Shown here: positions 48,340-58,900 of the stretch, piece by piece | Numbering within the stretch: position 1 is the first letter of the stretch | Layout: every line of letters starts with the position of its first letter | NCBI RefSeq assembly: GCF_030247195.1 | Contig: NC_080670.1 | Span: forward strand, 41,339,524 to 41,403,523 | Direction: 5' to 3' | DNA length: 64,000 nt | Source: Topomyia yanbarensis | Taxonomy: Eukaryota; Arthropoda; Insecta; Diptera; Culicidae | Program-made: the position numbers and the translations under genes | The notes under the pieces: model-generated | Seen by the model: the letters and a program-made list of their open reading frames with translations, nothing else | Told to the model about the DNA's origin: nothing | The model's database searches: none

Positions 48340-48790
48340 ACAAGTTTTAAGAAGGGATTTATGAGTGCCATAAAATCTCAATTGCTACAAGGGTTATCTC
48401 CTATTCCCGTAAGCCACTCAGCTCCCGTTTCCGCAAGCCATTTAGTTACCAGTTTTCTCGCGATCTACTCGGATAGAGAGTTTCTCGATGCCAGAATTTC
48501 TCTCCACACTGATACCCGTTGCGTAAGCCATTTAGCTCTTAGTTTTATTTCGATCGACTCAGACAGTCGTCGGTGGTGCTACTCACACCCGTAGGTGTGT
48601 GAGGTCGGTCCAGCGATTCCGGATGAAGTTTAGCTTCCGGTTTGCTGACTCCCCGACGGTTCACCGCATACACTTCACGCAATATAGTTCCTGGTGGTGG
48701 AACTAGCCTGTTCATGGGCTTCCCAATATGTTTGCGAGGTCAGTCGAGCTACTCGAGCTAGTCGCGGACCGTGGATCTGGCCTACTTCCC
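48340..48790 (-). mobile_element. R1-like 3' UTR fragment, antisense
   Basis: Reverse complement of this stretch contains GGAATCGCTGGACCGACCTC, GAGCTAAATGGCTTACG and GAGCTGAGTGGCTTACGGG, matching the 3' UTR seen at 17270-17830 and 56380-57000. No ORF2 portion is attached, so it is a short 5'-truncated or fragmented copy. Confidence 0.65.
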
Positions 48791-49137
48791 GGCCGATTAC
48801 CCATTATTTCATTCATTCACTCTCTTGATCATGCCACCATTATCGCTGCAGAGCTGACACGACTGTTCCATTCATAGCGATTTTCCCGTATGTTCATCGT
48901 GATACATTCTGTGGAAGATGTTATCTGGGTTGGCGTCAGCCACGCTGATAGCAAGCATTGAGTAAAGGTGGTCTAAAACCACGTACACTGACAGAAATTG
49001 CGTCAGAGGGAATCTGGCTCTCCGTGCTTTCTATTCAGCAACAAGGGCCACAAGACAGCCCAGAAAAATAATGAATTTTTGAAAATTCAATCGGTCCACC
49101 CATGAGTCAAATTTGAAGCAAATTGGACAAGTCTGGC
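48791..49137. other. No recognisable feature
   Basis: Between the R1-like fragment and the TA-flanked MITE. Nothing recognised. Confidence 0.35.
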
Positions 49138-49302
49138 TACCCGATCAGAATGAAATAACAAGATTATAACAGAACGCAATTTTTGTGACATATTGTGTTC
49201 TAAAGTAGGTCTCGTTAGTAGTTAAAATAACAGAAATTTATAACAAGTAACAATTCGAGATATAGCTTTGAAATATTTCTGTTATGTGTTTCTGATCGGG
49301 TA
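49138..49302. mobile_element. 161-bp TA-flanked MITE
   Basis: CCCGATCAGAA (49140) and its mirror TTCTGATCGGG (ends 49300) bound the element, with TA on each side (49138-49139 and 49301-49302). The inverted arms continue loosely (ATAACA near both ends). A Tc1/mariner-like MITE by duplication type. Removing it joins GTCTGGCTA to CCGGACC. Confidence 0.75.
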
Positions 49303-49684
49303 CCGGACCAACATGCCTGGAGTTTGTTTGGGAGTTTGACAATTTTCATGGAGAAAACCCACTAGCTTGCATTTTCGCCGTTAGGTGGCACTGTATGCAT
49401 CATATATATCACTGTAAGCGCACATAAGCAAGCTAATTTAATTGTGTACAACTTTGTCGAAGACTGCTAGTCAATCCGGCTTTGATAAAAGAAGTTCTTA
49501 AACTTTTAACGAAGTGACGTCTAAGTCAGTTTTGCATGACACCTAGCAGTGTATAGTTATGTATCAGTACTTGAGTCCCGCGTACTATACATTTTTGTTA
49601 AATAATGGTTAGATTTAGCTTAATAGTACATTTACAAGAATTGTAGTTAATAATATGAGTTATGCTTTGGTTAGAAAATTTTAG

Positions 49685-50735
49685 ATCGATTAGGATCGAG
49701 GCGGGAGTACTCCAAGGCTCCATACACGGCCCAACGCTATGAAATATAATGTAAAACGGAGTCTTAATACTACAACTGTTTAGGGGAGTCGAGATCGTCC
49801 ATTTTGCAGATGCGTTGTCTTCACGATAACCGGCGAGATCCTCGATGAAGTGGAGACGTTGACAGCAGAGACAATAGATATCGTGGAACCTGAATGGCTA
49901 ATGTCAAACTTGCTCACCACAAGGCGGAGATAGTGCTGTTCAGCAACCGAAAAAAACCGTATCGTGATCAGCGTCACTCAGGACACTCAATTCCATCGAT
50001 ACGTGTGCTGAGATACCTGGGTGTGATAGTCGACGATCGGTTAAATTACAACAGCCATGTCGACTATGTATGCGAGAAGGCAACGAGGACAACTAACGTA
50101 TTGTCGAAGATCATGCCGAACTTCGGAGGAGCAAGATGCAGCACGAGACGTCTACTGGCGTGTGTCTCGTCCTCAATACTGAGGTATAGCGTATCGGCTT
50201 GGCCTGCTGCACTGAACTCAAAGCGGAACCGGACGTAGCTGACAAGCACTTTTCGCCTAATAGCTATTCGTGTTGCGAGTGCGCACAGAGAAAGGAAGAT
50301 GGACCCACCGACTCATACCAAATGTTCCGGTGTGGGTACATAGGAAACATGGCGGGGTGTACTTCCATCTGACACAGTTTTAGTCCGGGCATGGATGCCT
50401 CCGGAAGTACCTGCATCGGTTTGGACATGCTTCGTCGCCCCTTTACCTGGAGTGCGTGAACGTGCAAAAGACACCGGATCACGTCGTCTTCGAATGCTCT
50501 AGGCTCTAAGAAATCCGGAGAGATATACCTGCTGTGACAGTTGACAATATCGTCGAAGAGATGTGCCACGACGGGCATATCTGGGATGTTGTTAACAGAG
50601 TGGTTACGAGTATACTCTCCGAGCTGCAGAGAAAGTTGCGAAGGGACCAGAAAAATAGCCCCGTCCACTAGAAAGCCGCCGTGAAACCACAAGTCGTGGT
50701 TCGAGAGAAATTTAGCCGCTGGGGTACTGTAAGCG
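49685..50735 (+). pseudogene. R1-like non-LTR retrotransposon relic (RT thumb to C-terminus)
   Basis: Frames shifted against each other read GVLQGSIHGPTL, the RT motif with I/L in place of canonical residues. Then come GVEIVHFADALSS (the FADD box degraded to FADA), an 114-codon stretch KLAHHKAEIVLFSNRKK, VLRYLGVIVDDRLNYNSHVD, MPNFGGARCSTRRLLACVSSS and ILRYSVSAWPAAL. The His/Cys-type tail follows (LYLECVNVQKTPDHVVFEC), and it ends in the first part of the hairpin-rich 3' UTR. It lacks endonuclease and the front of RT, and carries several stops. The layout matches R1-clade ORF2 as I know it. The same 3' portion recurs at 16890. Confidence 0.75.
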
Positions 50736-51180
50736 TCGGAAGTCGTATAAGTTTTTCCAATATAAATCAGAAAATGTTTGATATATGTGCTGTGAACCGA
50801 CCTTCCACTAGACTTACAGTTGACAGACCATTGGAGAGCACACTACCATCAGTATGCAGCCATCATAACTTTAAAAACCCACCACCTGATGTCATCGACT
50901 GAAATGGAGTTGTGGTTGGCGAAAGAATGGGTGGGGTGGCGATCAATCTGATTGGGTAGCTCGCTGCACGTTATATACCGTAGACGGGGCAATGAACTTG
51001 GCCCAAGAGGAATGACCGAATTTGCTCTAGCTCGCTTCGACCGACCAAAGCGTCGAACAGACAAGTTGATTAAAAGAGCAGCTATTGTAGCTATAAGTTA
51101 TAAGCAAAGTGAAATTTAAATCGTGAGAAGCTGAAGTGGACAACAGGTAAAGTTCCATGCTAACGTCATTCCCCATAAAA
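50736..51180. other. No recognisable feature
   Basis: Sequence between the R1-like relic and the hAT-type element. Small open frames on both strands are unsupported. Confidence 0.35.
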
Positions 51181-52372
51181 GCCACGAACAGGGCCGTCGA
51201 GAGCCGCGCCGGGCCCCGGGGTTCGAAGTACTGACGGGCCGTACCATATATGACTTCTTATTTCAACATCGATTAGAGGAACTATACAAATGCAACCGTT
51301 TCAATTAAACTATTTTTTATGAAAATTGTTTATTTGATACGATTCAATGCGTTAGCTTACCAGAGTCGTCAGTATTTTAAATAAGTAATAGATGAAAAAA
51401 TAAAAATAATAAAGGAATATTTGTTTGTGGCTGGCCATTAGAATGACTTGCGTCCGATTTGCCATTGCAATTGGAAACCTTTTTTGCGACATTGCCATAC
51501 AGTCCATTTCGCCATCGTTCATGCTCCCTTGACGCACGTTAATGCTACCATCGTTAATGCTGCTCAGAATCCGAGCTTAGAAAAATTGACATCCCTTCGT
51601 GAGCTTGAAAGAGAAATAAAATTCTATTTATGCCCGCCGCGATGAATCGAAGGTTTGTTTGTTTTCCTCGTCCGTCCGCTCTGAGATCATCAAGCAAAAG
51701 TGCACCAGATATAGATTATGCAGTTCAGTTATGCTCGAAAATGTAAAAGAACTTCTGCCTTCAAACTGTCCACATAATAACAAATGAATGCTTTGGTTTG
51801 TGAATGAATTTATATTTCCTCTGCACTCAACCATTCGATTCTGCATAAAATTTCAGTCAGTTTGGAAGTGAATGAATGAGGGAAGCATTGAAACTGAATA
51901 TTGAATTCAGCAAATTAATCAGAAATAGGCAACTGAATGTAAAATTTCGCACCACTGATGCTGCCTTGTTTCTTATTGTTGGTACATGTTGATGATTTTG
52001 AGGCACTGGATGCAGCTATTGCAGTTGTCACTATGACCTGAACGAATTTTCTTTATTGGTTTCTGAACATGGTAAAATCGGTTTTGGAATCAGTTGTTAC
52101 ATTTGCGCCAACATTCAGAGAGAAAACATTCCGAATGCGATGAATGGGATCCAACAGCGAAGTCTGCTGTTAGAAAGACTGAGACAGAGAGTTGTGAGAG
52201 AAAGAGTTTCAACTTTTGGTGAATACTAATAGGTAGAATAAGTATCTAGTTCAATTCCCACATTTTTCTGCATCAAATGTGTACACTGGAACCTCTATTT
52301 ACGGACCGGGATTTAGATCGTAAAAAATTCGCTTCACATTCTTATCAAAATTCGTTGGTTGAGCAACATTAT

Positions 52373-52870
52373 CGATAACCCTAACAATATGGGTATTTCC
52401 GGAACGGGCTTGACAAGTACATGATGAAAATGGATATTTGGCACCTTTTTGAAATCCAGGATGGAGACTTCCGATTGAACAATAATCTCGATAACCCTAA
52501 CAATTTGGGAATTTTTGAAACGGGCTTAATGAGTAGATGATAGAAATGGTACCTTGGAGCTATTTCAAACAATATCTGTATAAACTATGAGGGTATTTTT
52601 AAGCGGGTTTGCCGAGTAGATGAGCGATGCCCTTTTGAAGGCCAATATAGCGTCTTCTGGTTCAGAGAAGTTTTCTATAATCATATCATCCGCATCACAA
52701 ATCAATATACCTATATATATTCTATGATTATCTTTTTTCGAAAATGTCAATATTTTAGGTTATAGAGATATCTTAACTGGAATTCGCCATCTTGGTTTTC
52801 AAAGTGGCTTCATTCATTGATTTTCGTCATCTACTCGTCAACCCCATTCCGAAAATATCCAACTTTTATT
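52373..52870. repeat. Repeat block: TAACCCTAACAATATGGG...ACGGGCTTGA...GTAGATGA units
   Basis: Three direct units begin near 52373, 52490 and 52586, each with GGGTATTT-like, CGGGCTT/GGGTTTG and GAGTAGATGA landmarks about 110 bp apart. A fourth in reverse orientation ends near 52865 (CATCTACTCGTCAACCCCAT). The inverted unit pair at 62636-62760 belongs to the same family (TACTCGTCAACCCCGTTCCG). Non-coding. Confidence 0.65.
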
Positions 52871-53039
52871 AGTAACATTAGCTAAGAATATGATAAATTG
52901 TAAACAACTTCATACTGTACACTTTGACAAACACTTGCGATAAATGAAACCAGAATGGTTCTATTGCACTGTTGAATGAATCTAATTGGGTTACGTTCAC
53001 GTACTTCAGAAAACCATTGGAACGATTGGAACGTAGTTA

Positions 53040-55680
53040 TTATTATTGAGAGGGAAAAACCCGCGGGAGTGGATTTTCAAAAGCTCCTTTTCCCGTAGGC
53101 ACAAAACCTCTATCTTTTAGGTATCAACATTTAACAAACAAAGCAAATGATACAATGACTAACACTAAACACTGCTTAAAATAAACACTTCTTAAACTCT
53201 ATCTTACATAGGTAAAGTATTAACATTAACATAAAAAATTGGCTAACACTATCAGGTTTGGGAAAGGGTGCGCAAAAACAATTTTTTTAAAGAAGTGCGA
53301 GACAAATTGAAGTCAAAGACATTGTAACATTGATTGAACACTCTACACATGCTACTGACGGGTTCATTTTTGCCATAATTAGTACGAGACACTGGAAGAC
53401 GGACAAAAGAGTAGGAACGAAGGTTTCGGAGGCGAATACCAATGTTGAGAAGACAGTAAATCGAATATCAATGTTGAGAAGACAGTAAATCAGGGCAGTC
53501 AATGCGAGACAATAACAGATCAGAGACAAAAGACGCTTTGGTCACATTGTGGCGCAAAGACAGTGTTTCAAGACCAATGAGGTTGCAACGATCTTCGTAT
53601 CTGGGCAGATTGTAGGGATCGCTCCAAGGCAGGTGGCGCAGCGCAAAACGCACAAATTTACGCTCAATACTCTCGATGCGTTGAATGCTGTTCTTGTAGA
53701 AAGGAGCCCAAACAACGGCGGCGTATTCCAGTGTTGAACGAACGAGCGAGCTGTACAACGTTTTTAAGCACTGTACGTTAGTGAAATGCTTAGTAACCCT
53801 AAAAATAACTCCTAGATTACGCGAAGCCTTAGACGAGATAAAAGCAATGTGATCCTTAAATGTAAGCTTTGAATCCACAAGAACCACTAAATCTTTCACT
53901 GTAGTTTCTCTTTTTAATTTGTTTTGCAAGATAGTGTAGTCGAATGTTACGATGGAGCGTTTTCGTGCAAACGTAATCACAGAACACTTCGAGGCATTCA
54001 AAACCATCCTGTTAGTCATGCACCAATTAGTGAAAATGTCTGAGATTGTAAAAACAAAGCATCAGAGTAACTTTTAACTATATGGAATAACTTATAATCA
54101 TCGGCATAAGACACCTTGAAGCACTTAATCAATGAATCCAGATCGTTTATGTATAGAAGGAAAATATAAGGACCGATATGGCTGCCTTGAGGTACGCCGG
54201 ACGTTACGTCAAAGGATGAGGATAAATGATTCCCGATTTTAACAGACATTTTACGGCCTGACAAGTAAGATCGAAGCCATTGGTTGATTTTATTGAAGGC
54301 GGCCGACAGATCGGTGTATATTGCATCACCCTGCAATCGATCCTGTAGCGAGCGAGCGATAAATGAGGTGTAGGCTACTAAATTAGTGCAAGTAGATCGC
54401 CTGGGAATGAAACCGTGTTGAGTTTCTGAGATGTATCTAGAACAACAATGTGTCAAAAACTCGAGAACGATGAGCTCCAATAATTTCGATAGTGCACATA
54501 AAGATGCGATTCCTCGGTAATTGGGAACTTCGCTTTTGGATCCTTTTTTATAAACTGGAAAAACGTAAGATGATTTCCAGATGGTAGGAAACACTCCGGA
54601 ACTTAACGATATATTGAAAACGACGGACAGAGGTAGGCAAAGCGACGACGAGCATTTTTTAATGATAGATGATGGGATTCCGTCAGGTCTAGGAGTGTTA
54701 GAACACTTGAGTTTTGTGCAAGCTTTTTGTACAATATCGGAAGATATCGTGAAATGAGGTCCAATACTAGTCCTACGGGGAATGTTGTCGGCTGCTGCGG
54801 AGACTTGTTGATTATTAAGAGTATCATTGGTAAAAACACTGCTGAATTGTTGGCGAAATAACTCACAGATGTCCGGCAATGAAGTCGCTTCTAAATCACC
54901 CAGCGACATAGAAGTGGGTAAACCTGACTCACGCCTCTGTTCATTAATGTAATTCCAAAACTTTTTTGGATTGTTACGAAGGTGGCTCTGAATACGATGA
55001 AGGTAGGAATTGAAGAGAGGCTTATTAAGTCTCTTGTAACAATGATTTAAAAAGATTCTGATTCTTTAGCATATCGGTTCGGTATTTCGAAAACTTTTTT
55101 AGAGCTGACCTTTTGGCCAATTTAAACTTTTTTAGTGTACGATTCGACCATGGAGGGTATTCACAGCCATGATTGAGTTTTTAGGAGCATAAATCAGTAC
55201 GTTCGAAACAATTTCAGCCGCTGCGTTTGCATCAGATTGTGACAAGATTTCATTCCAATTAATACGAGACAAGAAAAGGTGCATTCCTGAAAATCTGTCT
55301 TGCGATAGGCATATGTCAGTTTCTCAGTGGTATCTTCGAATGTACAAGGTACACATTTTCGGAGAAAACAATGAAGAGCAGGGTGGTGTTGGCATAGTTT
55401 AACGAGAGGAGCTGGAGCACGACAAACGGCAAAGTGATCGGAGAGCTCCTGGCTTCCAAAGCAAAGATCCAAAATACAGTTGTTGTCATTAGTGACGTCA
55501 CATAGTTGAACTAGCCCCGCGGTGCTGTAACCGTCGAGTAGCTGAGTGATACACGTGTTAGTTGATGAGTGTGATGAGTGTGGGTACAGAAATGATGTAT
55601 TATTGCGAACCCAATTAATGCCGCTAAAGTTGAAGTAGTTGATTGTAATATATTTGCAGTGTCGACAGAAACAATAAACT
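53040..55680 (-). pseudogene. Jockey/CR1-like non-LTR retrotransposon relic
   Basis: From right to left on the minus strand: the end of an endonuclease (NYFNFSGINW, then LDLCFGSQELSDHFAV with the SDHF catalytic box, across frames), then a 297-codon RT frame (54909-54016). The RT frame has YRGIASLCALSKLLE, YTDLSAAFNKI, SGVPQGSHIGPYIFLLYINDL and the active site SYADDYKLF. After a frameshift at 54016-54019 a second frame (54019-53468) gives VLNASKCSVITFARKRS, KDLVVLVDSKLTFKDH, and SLVRSTLEYAAVVWAPFY. The 3' end at about 53040 shows an AATAATAATAA-type tail. No RNase H. The front of the endonuclease and ORF1 are absent. Inactive. Confidence 0.8.
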
Positions 55681-55798
55681 TCATCAATTAAATTAAAATA
55701 AATTTAATTCAGTTTAAAATGCGGGCCCCCAAAACAGACCCGGGCCCCAGGGTAGTTGCCCCCCCCTGACCCCCCCTCTCGTCGGGCCTGGCCACGAA

Positions 55799-56269
55799 TA
55801 GCCCGTCATTCGTTTTCTGTTACCCACAGGACCCTGCATTTAAAATAATAGAACGCGCGGTCACCTCACGCCGACGCTATTGTTCAGGGAATTCCGGCTT
55901 GCCATCGATTCGTCGAAGACCAATGGATGCCGTAGAAAGGAGAGCCCAACCGTTGCCAAGATCGCCACCCCTTCATCGGTTCCAGCGCAGCGGACGGCAA
56001 AGGTCGTAGGCGCTGTTGAAAGGAGAACAGGAGTTCGTCGAAAAAATCAGGTGGTGAAGCAGCAGTGAAAAGGTCAGATAGAATTAAGAAGTGGAAAGTG
56101 GAGGATATAGAAGAAATAGTTTATGAAAGTGAGAAAAATAAAAGTAGAGTTTGCATCGAAGAATCAGGAATTTTCTTGCTACCCGCGAAACTCCAGGATA
56201 AGCGTGCCGACTCTGAGGTCTTTGTTTAGGGGAGTCTCCATAGTGCTCACGGCTGGGGCTGGCCAGACA
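55799..56269. other. No recognisable feature
   Basis: GC-richer sequence between the hAT-type element and the R1-like tail. Open frames here carry no recognisable domain and the boundary with the repeat is not sharp. Confidence 0.35.
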
Positions 56270-57010
56270 CTTACAGTACTCCGTCGGTATAGACAAGATC
56301 CACCGTGGAGGACCAGTTGAGTAGTACGCGACGTAGCACCGGATTCGGGTCGTCGGGGAGTCAATGAACCGGACGCCAGGTTTCACCGGAATCGGCGGAC
56401 CGACCTCGACACTCTACCGGCTAGATCCACCGCCGGGGATTAGAGCTAGTAGATAGCGTTCAATAGCCAGCAGTGGGTCGATGGGGCTCCAGTGAACCGT
56501 TGGTCCGTTGAGTAAGACCTACCGCCGTGGACTAGAACGAGTAGATTGGTACGAAGCAGGTAGTTAAATGGCTGACAGAAACGAACTTCGGTAACGGGAG
56601 CAATCTACCGCAGGAATTCACAGTAGGCTAGATTCACCGCCCTGGACTATCCGACATAGTGGCATAAATGAAAGCTAATTGGCTCACGAAACAGAGGCTA
56701 CCGAGAGAAATCCTGCTGCCAGGGAACTATTAGTCGGAGTATGGTAATTCACCGCCGGATAATATCCGAGTAGATCTCGAAAAGCTGGGAGCTAAGTAGT
56801 TCATGGAAGCGGGTATCGGTGTTGGGACAAATTCCACCTTCGGGCAGAGAGCTGAATGACTCACGGAAACAAGAGTCAAATGGCTCATGGAATCAGCATC
56901 TAAACGGCTCACTGGGACGAGAGCTAAATGATGATGTAATATATGGAGACAAGAAGCAAGAAAAAAGTCGAGAGTAAAATGAAAGCTCAAAGGTCGAGCA
57001 ATTTCATGAA
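56270..57010 (+). mobile_element. R1-like 3' UTR copy
   Basis: It matches 17190-17830 in the same order: AGTTGAGTAGTACGCGACGT, TTCACCGGAATC(G)GCGGACC, AGATCCACCGCC, then repeated GAGCTAAATGGCTCACGGAA-like palindromes and GCTCAAAGGTCGAGC at the end. No ORF2 is attached. It ends before the foldback cluster at 57393. Confidence 0.65.
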
Positions 57011-57392
57011 CCAAATGAGGCGAGGAGATAGAGTAGAAGAAAGAGGTGCACCGAAGGCAGAACGATGCCATATGGTATCAAGCGCGGGGAATGGGTTGAA
57101 GCAATTTGCCGTTACATATGTAGAATTATATTACAGAAATCGATACGTTAAAATAGTTCAATAGCAATAGATGCAAAAATATTGGAAAGCTTAAAATCTG
57201 CATTAACAAAAATATCGAAACTCTACGGAGAAAAGGCTGAAATATATTCAAACGCTCAAAACTCAACCATTTTTCGTTACATAGAAACCGTACGTGGAAA
57301 TATAGCTGTTTTTTACGTTCTAAAACAAAAATATCGTCAAGCAACAAAATCGAAACATTTCTGTATTTGACCCGAGATACCGATGCGAGTAA

Positions 57393-58158
57393 TACACTCA
57401 CGCAAAACGTATAGCGAAATTCATAAGATTTATCTTATGATGAATAGAAAAGTATACTAAGTAAGTATAACAAAACTATGTTTTCATATGATCAATATGA
57501 AAAACATACGACTTTTATGATTATCTTAACATTTTATACGGTATAGCATACGCCAGTTGTTTGAATTTCATAGAGCATCTTATGATTCTCATAAACACAA
57601 GAGAAATGTATAATATTGTTTTATGATAAATCAAAGATGCCTTATGGAACATGAAATCATACACTCAGGCAAAAAATACAGCGAGTTTCATAGGAATATC
57701 GCATAATTTTTAGCCACAAGTAGCACGTATGTAAATCATAAGATTATCTTATGAAACAGCTTTTATTTGGTCAAATCGGTTTGCTATGATTTCATGTTCC
57801 ATAAGGCATCTTTGAATTATTATAAAACAATATTATACATTTCTCTTATGTTTATGAGAATCATAAGATGCTCGTATGAAACTCGAATGACTGACATATG
57901 CAATAACTTATAAAATGTTAAGGTAATTATACAAGTCGTATGTTTTTCATATTAGTCTTATGAAAACATAGTTTTGTTACTTTTCTAGTCATCATAAGAT
58001 GAATCTTATGAAATTCGCTATGCATTTTGCCTTAGTGTAGCAAACTGATTTGACAAAATAAATGCCGTTTCATAAGATAATCTTATGATTTCCACAAGTA
58101 GTGGCTAAAAATTATGCGATATTCCTATGAAATTCGCTGTATTTTTTGCTTGAGTGTA
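57393..58158. mobile_element. Two interleaved foldback elements (order A, B, A-reverse, B-reverse)
   Basis: Arm A (57393-57657) begins TACACTCACGCAAAACGTAT and arm B (57658-57786) begins TACACTCAGGCAAAAAATAC. A-reverse (57787-58036) is the near-complete mirror of A and ends GCATTTTGCCTTAGTGTAG. B-reverse (58037-58158) mirrors B and ends TATTTTTTGCTTGAGTGTA. All four share the terminal TACACTCANGCAAAA...AGCGA(A/G)TTTCATA. Each palindrome therefore has one arm of the other at its symmetry axis. The interior repeats TCATAAGAT(A)ATCTTATGA. Non-coding. Confidence 0.85.
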
Positions 58159-58719
58159 CGAATGAGCGCCTCTAACTCCAGCAAACCACGCGTCGTGCTT
58201 GTTTACCAAGTTTCTTCCAGATTACGGCGAATTCCCAGACAATCGCGAGTCGATGTGGTGAGAAAGTACCCTTTTTACGAAGTAATTTATCACTGGCTGT
58301 AAAGTGAGTGTATATTTACCCACTCTGACTGTTTGTAGTCGCCACCTAACAACACAAGCACAAATATTGGATCTCCTTGTTTATTTGACCAACATTTGAA
58401 TGTTCGCTGCAATAAAGGGCACAGTGATGCGAGTGCATTTCGCTGTTGGCGAATACTTGAAAAGACTTGAAACCAGCAACCAGTCATCAGCAGCCGTCAA
58501 GAGGAAATAAGTTTATTTATACCGAACCGCCTAAAGAAAACATCCGTATGAGAATTGTTTAATTAACTCCCCACTCATGTTCGACATAATTAATATGCCG
58601 TTATCTACGAGGGTTTGGCTGCATTTGCTGGTGTTTACATTCAGCAGAATCCAACGGTATTGATTTACGATCAAACGATTGATTCCCGTTTCCGTCCAAT
58701 TTCCCATCTCATTCAACAG

Positions 58720-58900
58720 GCAAAGCGGTCCCCTTTGTGGAGCTAACAGTGGCGCATGCAAGCGTACTGACGATCCTGGCGATATCCTTCGAGCGGTATT
58801 ACGCCATCTGTGAACCGCTGAAGGCGGGCTACGTGTGCACCAAAGCGCGGGCTCTTGTCATCTGTTTGGCTGCGTGGACCGTGGCGGCCATACTTACGAG
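58720..58900 (+). CDS. ETHR: Ecdysis-triggering hormone receptor, exon with TM3, ERY motif and TM4
   Basis: The acceptor CTCATTCAACAG ends at 58719. The first two bases GC complete the split Cys codon from the previous exon. The product continues KAVPFVELTVAHASVLTILA, then SFERYYAICEPLKAGYVC with the G-protein-coupling ERY triplet at the base of TM3, then TM4 (LVICLAAWTVAAIL with the conserved Trp). The exon closes ACG AG|GTAATT at 58900 in phase 2. The next exon (TM4 end, extracellular loop 2, TM5 onward) is not in the window. In insects studied, alternative 3' exons give ETHR-A and ETHR-B isoforms; both would lie to the right. Intact and apparently functional. Confidence 0.85.

Larger units (their letters stand above)
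51181..55798. mobile_element. 4.6-kb hAT-type element carrying a retrotransposon relic
   Basis: The left terminus CAGGGCCGTCGAGAG (51189) and right terminus CTCTCGTCGGGCCTG (ends 55790; reverse CAGGCCCGACGAGAG) match at 13 of 15 positions and are followed by CGGGCCC-rich arms on both sides. The perfect 8-bp duplication GCCACGAA lies at 51181-51188 and 55791-55798. I found no hAT transposase (no BED finger or dimerisation domain), so it moved with trans-acting enzyme. Between the ends lie a repeat block (52373-52870) and a minus-strand jockey/CR1-like relic (53040-55680). Confidence 0.85.
21624..58719 (+). other. ETHR: Intron 2 of the receptor gene, about 37.1 kb
   Basis: It starts GTAAGT and ends TTCAACAG, with the split codon restored exactly, so the two exons belong together despite the distance. 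Most of the length is transposon-derived and described in separate entries. Stretches where I see nothing recognisable are 21750-22540, 23200-24790, 25000-25880, 29570-31140, 31200-32560, 35000-37020, 43480-43855, 45110-45640, 47350-48330 and 58160-58719. The GC-richer part at 24100-24600 has a GCCGCCGCCGCTGCTGCT tract but no gene evidence. Confidence 0.8.
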
